A stretch of 13,123 nucleotides of DNA, taken from contig JBILXN010000050.1 of the NCBI GenBank assembly GCA_044378425.1, positions 1 to 13,123 of the forward strand, given 5' to 3'. This document shows positions 1-8,900 of this stretch, in pieces (position 1 is the stretch's first letter; the number at the start of each line of letters is the position of its first letter). Source of the stretch: UBA6136 sp044378425. GTDB taxonomy: Bacteria; Pseudomonadota; Gammaproteobacteria; Methylococcales; Methylococcaceae. The notes beneath the pieces are model-generated. The model had not been told where the DNA came from. It did not search any database and was given only the letters and a program-made list of their open reading frames with translations. The position numbers were made by a program, and so were the translations under genes.

Positions 1-892
1 CGGCGGTCGGGTGGCCAATTTACTCAGTCCACAAGCGCGCAACATCGCCATGGTCTTTCAGGACTATGCGCTCTACCCCACCATGACGGTCAAGGCCAAT
101 CTGGCATTTCCCCTGCGGATGCGTAAACTTAAATCCGCCGACATTGCGCGCCGGGTGGACTGGGTGGCCGGCCTGCTTGATCTTGGCGCGGTACTGGAAC
201 GCCTGCCCCGTCAGCTGTCCGGCGGCCAACGTCAAAGGGTGGCAATGGGGCGGGCGCTGGTGCGGGAGCCCTCCGTGTTCCTGCTGGATGAACCGCTCTC
301 CAACCTTGACGCCAAACTGCGCGCTCAGGTCAGGGCCGAAATCGGTGACCTGCAACAGCGTACCGGCGCCACCATGGTCTACGTTACCCATGATCAGATC
401 GAGGCCATGACCTTAGGTGAGAGGATTACCGTGTTGAATCAGGGCAGGATTCAGCAAGTCGCAGATCCAAGGACGCTGTATGAGACCCCGGCCAACGGCT
501 TTGTCGCGGGCTTCATCGGTAGCCCACCGATGAATCTATTTGAAGCCACGCTGCTGAGCGGTGAATCTGGCGTCTGCCAGCTCACCATTAATGGCGAATC
601 AATCGCGGTCATGACTGAACGGCAGCCGGCGAAAGTCGTTATGGCCGGTATTCGTCCGGAAGCACTGCATCTGGTTGGCGAGGATGATCCCGGATTCAGT
701 GCGAGAGTGGTGGCGGCGGAGTACCTGGGCCATGAAACGCTGCTCCATTTTCAGCCTGGTTCGGTCGAGATTGACGCTGATGGTGCAACGCCGTGGATTG
801 CCCGCCTGCCGGGGATGCACCCTTTCGAGCGGGGGACGCTCATTCGCTTCGCCCCATTATCGGATCAGATCCGGCTTTTTGGGGCAGCCTAG
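1..892 (+). CDS. Sugar ABC transporter ATP-binding subunit, MalK/UgpC type (5' end outside window)
   Basis: This is the ATPase of a CUT1-type sugar or glycerophosphodiester importer, working as a dimer on the cytoplasmic face of the permease. The frame is open to the left edge (first full codon at base 2) and reads GGRVANLLSPQARNIAMVFQ, so the N-terminus with the Walker A motif lies outside the window. Visible in order are the Q-loop (MVFQDYALYP), the ABC signature (LSGGQRQRVAMGRAL), Walker B with D-loop (FLLDEPLSNLDAKLR) and the H-loop (YVTHDQIEAMTLGER). A C-terminal OB/TOBE regulatory region begins near FIGSPPMNLFEATL. The remaining 296 residues plus a missing stretch of roughly 65 fit the usual 350-370 residue family length. 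FIGSPPMNL resembles UgpC more than MalK, but the substrate cannot be read from this subunit and the permease genes would lie upstream. It ends 6 bases from the convergent nucleotidase gene. Confidence 0.93.
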   Translation, partial: GGRVANLLSPQARNIAMVFQDYALYPTMTVKANLAFPLRMRKLKSADIARRVDWVAGLLDLGAVLERLPRQLSGGQRQRVAMGRALVREPSVFLLDEPLSNLDAKLRAQVRAEIGDLQQRTGATMVYVTHDQIEAMTLGERITVLNQGRIQQVADPRTLYETPANGFVAGFIGSPPMNLFEATLLSGESGVCQLTINGESIAVMTERQPAKVVMAGIRPEALHLVGEDDPGFSARVVAAEYLGHETLLHFQPGSVEIDADGATPWIARLPGMHPFERGTLIRFAPLSDQIRLFGAA

Positions 893-898
893 CCCCCT

Positions 899-1807
899 CT
901 ACTCAATGTTATCGACGGCCATGTTAGCCACACCATGTGGGACATGCCCGGTCGCAACGTGCTGACGGGCCGAAGTACAGTGGCTTTGCTGGTCGTCGAA
1001 GAAGATATCGGCGCCGAATGCACGGAGGAAAGGGCCTTTTTCCATACCCCCCAGAAAAATCGCCTCATCAATACGAATATTCCAGGCCCGTAAGGTGCGT
1101 ACAACCCGCTCGTGGGCTGGTGCCGCCCGTGCGGTGACCAGAGCGGTGCGAATGGGAGAGTCATCGGCGTCGAACAGCGCCTGAATATGATGCAACGTGG
1201 CAAGAAACGTCTTGAACGGGCCGCCCGATAAGGGATTTCTTGCCTCGGCAATCTCATTCTCGGTAAAGGCATCCAGTCCGCGCTCCCGGTAGATGCGTTC
1301 GGATTCATCGGAAAACAGCACGGCATCACCGTCAAAGGCAATTCTGAGTTGATCGGAGGACTGCGCCGAAGTTCTGGATTCGAGCAGGGTCGCCGCCGCA
1401 TGCCCTGCCGCCAGAGCCTGACCGACATCATCCGCATGGGACGACAGAAACAGATCGGCACCAAAGGCCGAAATGTAGCTGAAGGGCGATTGACCACTGG
1501 TAAAGGCTGCCCGGGTAATCGCCAGCTGGTGCTGACGAATGGAGTTGAATACCCGCAATCCGGTATCTGCGCTGTTGCGGGAGAGCAGGATGACCTCGAC
1601 CGTCGGCTCAGGCAGCACATGATTGATCGCCAGCAACTTCTTGACCAGCGGGTAGGCGACCCCTGGCTTCAGCGTTTCCTCCTCGTGTTCAATCTGATAA
1701 CGGCAGAAAGCCTCTCTGCCATGCTCTTCGAAAATACGATGCGACTGATCAAGATCGAACAAAGCCCGGGATGAAATGGCTATGATGAGTTTTTTCGGGT
1801 CTTTCAT
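899..1807 (-). CDS. Cytosolic 5'-nucleotidase, cN-I family
   Basis: Predicted to hydrolyse nucleoside 5'-monophosphates to nucleosides and phosphate in the cytoplasm. The 302-residue product carries the hallmarks of the 5'-nucleotidase family that includes vertebrate cN-I: SRNSADTGLRVFNSI (about 76-90), FDGDAVLFSDESE (158-170, a HAD-like DxD motif), FLGGMEKGPFL (251-261) and IFFDDQ (268-273). I chose the ATG at 1807 because the protein then begins MKDPKKLIIAIS, as family members do, and ACGGAG lies upstream at a workable distance. The frame stays open to 1897 but that extension is not family-like and runs through a hairpin. The gene is alone on its strand here, convergent with the ABC ATPase and divergent from the small membrane protein gene. 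Substrate preference cannot be deduced. Confidence 0.88.
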   Translation of the reverse strand: MKDPKKLIIAISSRALFDLDQSHRIFEEHGREAFCRYQIEHEEETLKPGVAYPLVKKLLAINHVLPEPTVEVILLSRNSADTGLRVFNSIRQHQLAITRAAFTSGQSPFSYISAFGADLFLSSHADDVGQALAAGHAAATLLESRTSAQSSDQLRIAFDGDAVLFSDESERIYRERGLDAFTENEIAEARNPLSGGPFKTFLATLHHIQALFDADDSPIRTALVTARAAPAHERVVRTLRAWNIRIDEAIFLGGMEKGPFLRAFGADIFFDDQQSHCTSARQHVATGHVPHGVANMAVDNIE

Positions 1808-1845
1808 GACTGAAACGGTCTCCGTGTGCCTGAATTCAAGAACGA

Positions 1846-1878
1846 GCCTATCGGGATTTCTGCCGAAATCCGATAGGC
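1846..1878. repeat. Strong imperfect inverted repeat (14-bp stem, TGCC loop)
   Basis: GCCTATCGGGATTTC (1846-1860) and GAAATCCGATAGGC (1865-1878) form a 14-bp stem with one bulged G and a 4-base loop. It lies in the 220-base gap between the two divergent genes, 39 bases upstream of the nucleotidase start. No T-run follows on either strand, so it does not look like an intrinsic terminator. It could be a leader hairpin of the nucleotidase mRNA, an operator, or a dispersed palindromic repeat. The rest of the gap shows no convincing promoter; TTGTCA near 1904 is a possible -35 without a good -10. Confidence 0.7.
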
Positions 1879-2027
1879 TGCAGGAAACAAATGACACCCA
1901 AGCTTGTCACAAACAGCAGGCGCGGGAACTAAACCGTTTACTGCCCGCCCTTTGTCCAGGAAAATCTCCGCGCCAGTGGAGTTTTCCCATTGCCAAATCC
2001 AGACTTAAAACGAAAAAGGCACCCACG

Positions 2028-2498
2028 ATGAAAGACTTCATGACAAAAATCTTCCGCAGCAAATTCTCCGTCCTGTTCCTGGTCCTGTTTATCGGCGCGC
2101 TCTATATGTTGCAGGAGAAGGCCATTATGCCGCTGGTCATGTCAGTGGTGAAGTCGGAACTCTTCTTTGAAAAGCCTATTGAGGAAAACGAGCCCCTCGG
2201 CAAGATGGAAGTTTTAACCGAGCGCACGGGCTTCGCTCTTGCAAATTGCCGCGATGCGGTAAAGAAGGAGGGTGAGCTGGATAACACCGCTCAGTTCGTG
2301 GACGACAAGTACGAAGCATGGGCCCTTGGCAATCGCCAGTATCTGATTCGCTCTAGCGTCAGAATGACCGATAAGGAGAAAGGCCAGGTAGAGAAACTTT
2401 ACGCTTGCACAGTGAAGATGGTGGGTGAAGATGCTTCAAAATCAGAAAGCTGGAGCATCCTCGGCGTCGATTTCAACCCTGCGAGTGAAACGAACTAA
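2028..2498 (+). CDS. Unrecognised small protein with one N-terminal membrane segment
   Basis: I do not recognise this 156-residue protein. A short basic N-terminus (MKDFMTKIFRSK) precedes one hydrophobic segment at about 13-28 (FSVLFLVLFIGALYML). The remaining ~128 residues are soluble, charged and without repeats, so an inner-membrane anchor with a periplasmic domain is the likeliest arrangement; an uncleaved or poorly cleaved signal peptide is the alternative. It has two cysteines outside the membrane (C74 in ANCRDAV, C127 in YACTVK), which could form a disulfide. The segment YEAWALGNRQYLIRSSVRM looks like a beta-rich conserved core. I chose the ATG at 2028 because AAGG sits 8 bases upstream and the membrane segment starts soon after; the frame is open upstream to 1776 but crosses the hairpin and lacks a plausible N-terminus. 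An alternative ATG lies at 2040. It is a single gene with a terminator-like hairpin after it. No function is proposed. Confidence 0.75.
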   Translation: MKDFMTKIFRSKFSVLFLVLFIGALYMLQEKAIMPLVMSVVKSELFFEKPIEENEPLGKMEVLTERTGFALANCRDAVKKEGELDNTAQFVDDKYEAWALGNRQYLIRSSVRMTDKEKGQVEKLYACTVKMVGEDASKSESWSILGVDFNPASETN

Positions 2499-2543
2499 TC
2501 CGGATTCGGGGTCCCCTAGTACGGGAACTCAGTAACCAAGAGG

Positions 2544-2570
2544 CGGGGACCGAAAATCATTCAGTCCCCG
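2544..2570 (+). terminator. Probable terminator hairpin after the small membrane protein gene
   Basis: CGGGGAC (2544-2550) pairs perfectly with GTCCCCG (2564-2570). GAA/TTC can extend the stem inside after one C-A mismatch. A short T-rich tail (GTTTCC) follows. It lies between the convergent ends of the membrane protein gene and the HIT gene. An upstream GGTCCCC (2510-2516) could pair with GGGGACC (2545-2551) instead, giving a competing fold. Confidence 0.5.
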
Positions 2571-2589
2571 GTTTCCTGTGGAAGGAGAC

Positions 2590-2934
2590 TCAGCCCGGCG
2601 GCCAAGCGAGCCGCCGCCCACCCAAAAGGTGGATATGCAGGTGGTACACCTCCTGCCCACCATCGTCCCGGCAGTTAATCACGGTGCGGTAGCCAGCGGT
2701 GGCAATATCCTCCTGTCTCGCTACCCGTTTGACAGCATCGAACAACGCTGCTGCCAGTGTCGGATTATCATCTGGGAAATCATCCAGCGTTGCGATGTGC
2801 TGTTTGGGTATGACCAGAACATGCACCTGCGCTTGCGGACGGATATCGCGGAAAGCCAGCACCTGATCGCTCTCGAATACCACATCCGGCCTGATCTCGC
2901 CGGATACCATCTTGCAGAATAGACAATCACTCAT
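2590..2934 (-). CDS. hinT: HIT-family purine nucleotide phosphoramidase (HinT-like)
   Basis: A 114-residue histidine-triad protein, expected to be a cytosolic dimer that hydrolyses adenosine phosphoramidates and acyl-adenylates. The triad HLHIHLLGG is at 98-106 (H98, H100, H102), with H102 expected to be the nucleophile. Other family marks are CLFCKMVSGEI at the N-terminus, AFRDIRPQAQVHVLVIPKQHI at 27-47 and the C-terminal WPPG. The length is full for this family. The ATG at 2934 has a strong Shine-Dalgarno, AGGAG, 6 bases upstream. It follows recR on the same strand after 56 bases and is probably the last gene of the dnaX-ybaB-recR transcript, although it has its own good ribosome-binding site and could be transcribed separately. 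The symbol follows the family; the in vivo substrate is unknown. Confidence 0.92.
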   Translation of the reverse strand: MSDCLFCKMVSGEIRPDVVFESDQVLAFRDIRPQAQVHVLVIPKQHIATLDDFPDDNPTLAAALFDAVKRVARQEDIATAGYRTVINCRDDGGQEVYHLHIHLLGGRRLAWPPG

Positions 2935-2990
2935 GCTGGGCTCCTACTGACAGAATAATGGGCGGATAGCTGCCTGCAGAACGTATGGGC

Positions 2991-3587
2991 CTAGAATGCT
3001 TTCCGACCGTTAAAGGCGTGCGACAGGGTCGCGCCGTCGACATATTCAAGTTCACCTCCGAATGGCATGCCATAGGCAATCCGGCTGGTAGTGATACCAT
3101 GCTGGCGGGCTAATTCGTGAATATAGTGTGCCGTGGCCTCGCCTTCTACTGTGGTATTGGTGGCGAGAATGACTTCCGTCACCCCACCGGTTCGAAAACG
3201 GGCATCCAACAGGTCAAGCCGCAACTCGCCAGGGCCTATGCCGTCCAGCGGCGATAACCGACCGTGTAGCACAAAGAACAGACCTTTGAACCCTGTCGCC
3301 TGCTCAATGGCAAAGACTTCGGCAGGTGATTCCACCACGCACAACAGCGCCTGCTCTCGCTTGGGGCTGGCACAGATCTGGCAGATATCGCCCTCAGTCA
3401 GCGTCCGACACTGGCTGCAATGGCCTATCCGATCCAGTGCCGCCAGCAAGGATTCTGCCAGATGGCGCGCGCCGGCGGCATCGCGTTGCAACAGATGAAA
3501 CGTCATTCGCTGCGCGGACTTCGGACCCACGCCCGGCAAACAACGCAGAGCACGCATCAACTGAGCTAAGGCGCCGGTCTGCTGCAT
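2991..3587 (-). CDS. recR: Recombination mediator protein RecR
   Basis: RecR works with RecO (and RecF) to load RecA onto SSB-coated single-stranded DNA at gaps. The 198-residue product has the family layout: helix-hairpin-helix LPGVGPKSAQRM (17-28), a C4 zinc finger with C57, C60, C69 and C72 (CSQC...ICQIC), and a Toprim domain beginning CVVESPAEVFAIE (83-95). LSPLDGIGP (111-119), NTTVEGEATA (144-153) and the conserved C-terminal GGELEYVDGATLSHAFNGR follow. The start MQQTGALAQLMRALRCLPGVGPKSAQRM lines up with the enterobacterial protein. It starts 20 bases after the end of ybaB, and the dnaX-ybaB-recR order is conserved widely in gammaproteobacteria. All four zinc cysteines are present and nothing looks broken. 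Confidence 0.97.
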   Translation of the reverse strand: MQQTGALAQLMRALRCLPGVGPKSAQRMTFHLLQRDAAGARHLAESLLAALDRIGHCSQCRTLTEGDICQICASPKREQALLCVVESPAEVFAIEQATGFKGLFFVLHGRLSPLDGIGPGELRLDLLDARFRTGGVTEVILATNTTVEGEATAHYIHELARQHGITTSRIAYGMPFGGELEYVDGATLSHAFNGRKAF

Positions 3588-3607
3588 GAAATGAAACGCC
3601 GAGAACT

Positions 3608-3931
3608 TTAGAAGGGTAGCTTGAAGCCGGGGGGCAGTTCGATCCCACCAGTGAGAGAGGCCATTTTATCCTGCTTCATCGTGTTGACCTTATTGACGGC
3701 GTCATTGAACGCGGCGGCCACCAGATCCTCCAGCATATCTCGGTCTTCCTTGACCAGGCTGTCATCAATTTCAATCCGTTGCACCAGTCGCTTGCCGTTA
3801 AGGGTGACTTTGACGAGACCCCCACCCGACTCCCCCTGCACCTGCATCGCAGCGATTTCATCCTGAACGGTCTTGAGGTTCTCTTGCATTTTTTGAGCCT
3901 GTTGCATCAGGCCAGCCAAAGGATTTTTCAT
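3608..3931 (-). CDS. ybaB: YbaB/EbfC-family nucleoid-associated DNA-binding protein
   Basis: A 107-residue YbaB/EbfC protein, a small dimeric DNA-binding protein of the nucleoid, often encoded between dnaX and recR. It begins MKNPLAGLMQQAQKMQENL, the typical Met/Gln-rich helix. Then come the beta region VKVTLNGKRLVQRIEIDDSL and a second helix with LEDLVAAAFNDAVNKV, ending in the Gly/Pro-rich tail PPGFKLPF. I chose the ATG at 3931 because it gives the family N-terminus and has GGAG 9 bases upstream; a TTG at 3946 would add five residues with no family support. It lies 31 bases after dnaX and 20 bases before recR, so all three are probably co-transcribed. Confidence 0.95.
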   Translation of the reverse strand: MKNPLAGLMQQAQKMQENLKTVQDEIAAMQVQGESGGGLVKVTLNGKRLVQRIEIDDSLVKEDRDMLEDLVAAAFNDAVNKVNTMKQDKMASLTGGIELPPGFKLPF

Positions 3932-3962
3932 GGGTGCTTGCTCCAAACGAATTCCAGATTCA

Positions 3963-5631
3963 CTAGATGGGTTTTATGCTGCCGGGAATGATGCGGGCGC
4001 CGAGCTGCTGCTTCAAAGCACGTACCGTCTCGTCCTGCTCAATGTCGGTTTCGGCGCTTCGCTGGCGATCCTCGCGCTCACGCTGGATCAGGGTCGCCGG
4101 GGTTTCGACAGCAGGCGCCTGCATGTTGATGGTCAGCGCAACAGGCCGATTAAAATATGACTGCAAGGCTTTCTCTAACCCTGTCTCGGAACTGCGCCCC
4201 CGCAGGTGGGCCAGCCGGGGTTCTAATGAGAGGACGCAGGACGATTCATCAATTGTCTGCAGTACACAGTTATTGGCAAGTTCACGGGTCATGGCGGTAA
4301 GCCCCATCGCACGGATCAACGCCGGCCAGTCTCCCACCTTGACTCCAGCGATAGCCGGCACCGGCGCTGCGGCAGGCGGTTCTGCTGCGGGTCGGGGCAA
4401 TGGCGGGACGGGCGACTGCCGAGACTCCGGCATCGGAACGAGTTCGGGCCCTGTGATTGGCCGGGTTTTCACCGGCATGGCCGGTCGGGCCGGAGTGTCA
4501 GGACGCGCTCCCTGATCGGGGGCAGTCCCGCGGGCGGTATGAGCGGCTACCGTCGTCGGCCTGAACGCGAGCATCCGCAGCATAACCATTTCGAAGCCGC
4601 AACGGAGATCGGGTGCCAGAGGGAGGTCACGCTGGCCGATCAGGCCTATCTGATAGAACAGTTGAATGTCTTCCTGGGAAACGCTTTCAGCCAGCGCGAG
4701 GATACGGTCGGCGTCATCATCCCGCCTGACAGCCTCCGGCGCCCATTGCGCCAGGGCGGCATGGTGAAGAATCACCAGCAACTGCTGCAGTACATCGCCG
4801 AAATCAGGGGCACGCTCGGCCATGATGTCAATCTGCTCGAGCAATCTTGGTGCATCATGGACGATCACAGCCTCTAGCAATTCGAATATAGGGCTTCGCG
4901 CCACGGTACCTAGCATGGCAGTCACCGTCGCTTCACTGAGACTGCCGCCGCCATGGACAATTGCCTGATCCATCAGACTCAGTCCATCACGCAGGGAACC
5001 GTCTGCGGCACGAGCCAGCGACTTGATGGCATTGGCTTCGAAGCTGATCGCCTCCTGATGGAGTATGGTCTCCATCTGGCCCCGTATCTGGTCAGGAGTT
5101 AATCGCTTAAGATTGAATTGCAGACAGCGGGACAGGACAGTGACTGGAATCTTTTGCGGGTCTGTCGTCGCCAACAGAAACTTGACATGAGGTGGCGGCT
5201 CTTCGAGCGTCTTCAGTAGGGCATTGAAGCTATGGGCCGAAAGCATGTGTACTTCGTCGATCAGGTAGACCTTGTAGCGGCCCTGACTGGGTGCGTATAA
5301 CACATTGTCAAGTAACTCGCGGGTATCCTCGACCTTGGTACGCGACGCTGCATCGACCTCGACCAAATCCACGAAACGGCCCTCATCCAGTTCCCGACAC
5401 ACCTGGCATAGACCACAAGGATCAGCGCCTTTTAGCGATTCGCAGTTCATGGCCTTGGCCAGGATCCGGGCAATGGTCGTCTTACCTACGCCGCGGGTTC
5501 CAGTAAAGAGGTAGGCATGGTGTAAACGGTCGAATTCAAGGGCATGGGTCAACGCGCGAACCACATGATCCTGGCCGACTATTTCGCTGAAGTTGCGGGG
5601 ACGCCACTTGCGGGCTAAAGCCTGATAGGCC

Positions 5632-5633
<2 letters not shown>
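3963..5633 (-). CDS. dnaX: DNA polymerase III subunit tau (DnaX clamp loader)
   Basis: DnaX is the ATPase core of the clamp loader and links polymerase cores at the replication fork. The 556-residue product has the P-loop GTRGVGKT (45-52), zinc ligands C64, C73, C76 and C79 (same spacing as E. coli), Walker B region LIDEVHM (124-130), sensor 1 ATTD (155-158), the SRC arginine-finger motif (168-170) and sensor 2 GSLRDGLSLMDQ (212-223). A Pro/Ala-rich linker (about 361-430) leads to a C-terminal region corresponding to tau domains IV-V. It is shorter than E. coli tau (643 residues), mostly through the linker and C-terminal part. No A-AAA-AAG-type slippery heptamer or A6 run is visible, so a gamma form by frameshifting is not predicted. 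It is first in the dnaX-ybaB-recR cluster and follows ffs by 47 bases. The start codon has only a weak upstream GGGA. Confidence 0.96.
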
Positions 5634-5794
<161 letters not shown>

Positions 5795-5839
5795 TGAACT
5801 CTGGCTACAGCTTACATGGGTCAAGCTGATGAAGTCCGC

Positions 5840-5868
5840 ATTATGCGCGAATACCGCACCGCATACAA
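5840..5868 (-). promoter_or_regulatory. Candidate promoter for ffs
   Basis: On the minus strand TTGTAT (plus 5863-5868) and CATAAT (plus 5840-5845) are separated by 17 bases, a fair sigma70-type match between the end of mfd and the SRP RNA. It would give a 5' leader of about 40 bases that must be trimmed, as RNase P does for E. coli 4.5S. A TTGACC nearer the gene lacks a good -10 partner. Confidence 0.4.
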
Positions 5869-5903
5869 GACAAGACATTCTTTCTTCGCCCACGACTCAG
5901 GAC

Positions 5904-8900
5904 TCACCCCCCTAAAAGACCCAGTAAAGCCTCTAGAAAGCCGACTCTGGCCTCTGCTGTCTCCAGCGGACAGGTGAATCGCAGTCGCTCCGGCCCATCC
6001 AGCGTGTAGGTCTGCGCTTGAGCCTGAATGAGGTGGATGACCTTCATGGGATCAATATCCGGGTTTGGGTGAAACAAGATCCGCCCGCCCATCGCACCGG
6101 CCTCGATTTTACGTATACCCAGTTTTTCCGCCTGCAATTTGAGTTCAGCCATCGCAAACAGCGTTTTGGTAGCCGGGGGCAAGAGGCCAAAGCGGTCAAT
6201 CATTTCCACTTGAAGCGCACGCAGATCCTCATGGCTACGGGCGTTGGCAATGCGCTTGTACAAGACCAACCGGGTATGCACATCGCCAAGATAGGTTTCC
6301 GGGATCAGGGCGGGGCTTTGCAGGTCAATCTCCGGGCCGGCTTCATGCGGCATCAGGTCAATCTCTGGTTGTCGGCCAGATTGCAGGGCCTTGACGGCAC
6401 GTTCCAGTAGTTCGGTGTAAAGAGACAATCCAATCTCCTGGATCTGCCCGCTCTGCTCGCCTCCCAGCAACTCACCTGCCCCGCGAATTTCGAGATCATG
6501 CGAGGACAGTATGAAGCCCGCCCCCAATTCCCCCGAAGCGTCGATAGCCTCAAGTCGGCGGGTCGCATCGGTCGTCATCAGGCCTTTAGGTGGCACAACC
6601 AGATAAGCATAGGCGCGGTGGTGAGAGCGGCCCACCCGTCCGCGTATCTGATGCAACTGGGATAAACCCAGCTTGTCCGCGCGATTGATAATGATGGTGT
6701 TGGCGCTGGGCACGTCAATACCGCTCTCGATAATGGTGGTGCAGAGCAGAACGTTGAAGCGCTGATGGTAGAAATCGAGCATGATCTGCTCAAGCTCTCG
6801 CTCAGGCATTTGCCCGTGGGCGATGCGGATGCTGGCCAGCGGTATCATGCCCTCAAGATCGCGCGCCATTTTCTCCATGGTTTCGATCTTGTTGTGCAGG
6901 AAATAAACCTGCCCGCCGCGTTTGATTTCACGCAGTATGGCCTCTTGAATCAGGGCACCATCCCACTCACTGATGAAGGTTTTGATCGCATGGCGATTCG
7001 GTGGAGGGGTGGCAATGATTGATATATCACGCAAGCCGGACATGGCCATATTCAAGGTTCGCGGGATGGGCGTGGCCGTTAAGGTCAGGAAATCCACCTC
7101 GCTCCGCAGTTTCTTGAAGTACTCCTTCTGCGCGACCCCGAACCGCTGCTCCTCATCGACGATGACGAGGCCAAGATCCCTGAATTGAACGCTTTTCTGC
7201 AGAATCTTATGGGTGCCTATCAGGATGTCGATTTTGCCCTCGGCCAACTCGGCCATGACCTGGTCCTGCTGTTTTTTGCCGACGAAACGTGACAGGGTCT
7301 CGACCCTGATGGGCCAGTCGGCATAGCGATCTCTGAAATTCTGGTAATGCTGCTGCGCCAGCAGGGTTGTTGGCACGAGAACCGCAACTTGTCTGCCGTT
7401 TTGCACCGCAATAAAGGCAGCGCGCATGGCGACTTCAGTCTTGCCGAACCCGACGTCGCCACACACCACCCTATCCATGGGCTGAGCAGACGCGAGGTCC
7501 TTGATCACATCAAGAATGGCTGTCTCCTGATCCGGCGTCTCCTCAAACGGAAAGCCTGCGGCAAAATTGGCATACTCATCGGTGATGAGGGTCAGACTGG
7601 CGCCCTGCCGGGCTGCCCGCTTGGCGTAGATATCCAGCAACTCGGCCGCCACGTCCCTCACCCGCTCCAGCGCCTTGCGTCGGGCCTTTTGCCATTGCTC
7701 GCCACCCAAGCGATGCAGGGGGGCCGATTCAGGGCTGGCGCCACTGTAGCGGCCGATCAGGTGCAGCGATGATACCGGTACATAAAGCGTGTCCTGATGG
7801 GCATATTCCAGCGTCAGGAACTCAGCATCAATGCCGCCAACGGTGAGTTTGGTGAGCCCCATGAAGCGACCGACACCATGATCTTGGTGTACCACAGGCG
7901 CGCCGATTTCGAGTTCCTCAAGGTTACGCAGCAGTTGATCCAGCTTATACCCACCGCCTGTGCGCCGTCTGCGGCGCTGCTGAACCCGTTCGCCCGACAG
8001 TTGGGTCTCGGTTATGATGGCCAGCGCAGGATCATCAAGCAGCAAGCCATGATCCATAGGCGCAACCACCAGGCAGATCCGATCGCTCCCCTCACTAAAC
8101 TGCTGCCAGTGATCAACCACCTTGGGCTTGATCTGAATGCGTGCGAGGTTTTCCAGCAAGGCTTCGCGATGACCGGCTGTTTCCGCCACAAATAGCGTAC
8201 GCCCCCCCAGTCCGGCGACGAGGGATTGCAACTCCTTCGCTGGCTCTTTGTGCTTAGGGTCCAGCGCTATCGGAGGCAATTCCCTGCATTCAAAAATCGT
8301 GACCTGAACGGCTTCACCCTCGGATACCGTGTCAGTTTGCCCTCCCCTTTCTATGAGAATACGTGGGTATCGCGCCAGGCGGGTCTGCAGGGCGGCAGGA
8401 TCCAGAAATAACTGCTCGGGCGGCAGAGGTGGTTTGTCGATATAGGCTTTACGCTGCTGATAGCGCGCTTCAGTATCAGCAAAGAATTGGGTGGCAGCCT
8501 GTTCGATCGGTCCATGCAACACGATGGTGGTCTGTTGCGGAAGATAGTCAAAAAGGGTCTCGGTATGCTCGACGAATAGCGGCAAATAGTAATCCGCACC
8601 GCCGGCAGCAACTCCCTTGCTGATATCCTGATACAAAGGATTGCTAGCCGATGCCTCGGGAAATTGCGTACGAAAAGCCTGCCGAAAGCGTTTGATAGCC
8701 GCATCATCAAACGGAAACTCCCTGGCAGGAAAAAGGTTTATGTCACCCACCTTATCTGCGGACCGTTGTGTTTCGGGATCAAAGGTACGAATCGACTCGA
8801 CCTCATCATCGAATAACTCGATGCGGTAAGGTACAGCACTGCCCATAGGAAAGAGATCCAGTATCGAACCGCGTACCGCAAACTCGCCGTGCTGGAGAAC

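Noticed and set aside
881..896. GGGGC/GCCCC hairpin between the convergent ABC ATPase and nucleotidase genes
   Set aside because: Only five base pairs, overlapping the stop codon, with no T-run downstream on either strand; too weak to call a terminator.
889..1620. A 243-codon minus-strand frame overlapping the nucleotidase
   Set aside because: Same strand, different frame. The translation is rich in Arg, Pro, Ser and Cys, typical of an out-of-frame shadow, while the overlapping frame has clear nucleotidase motifs.
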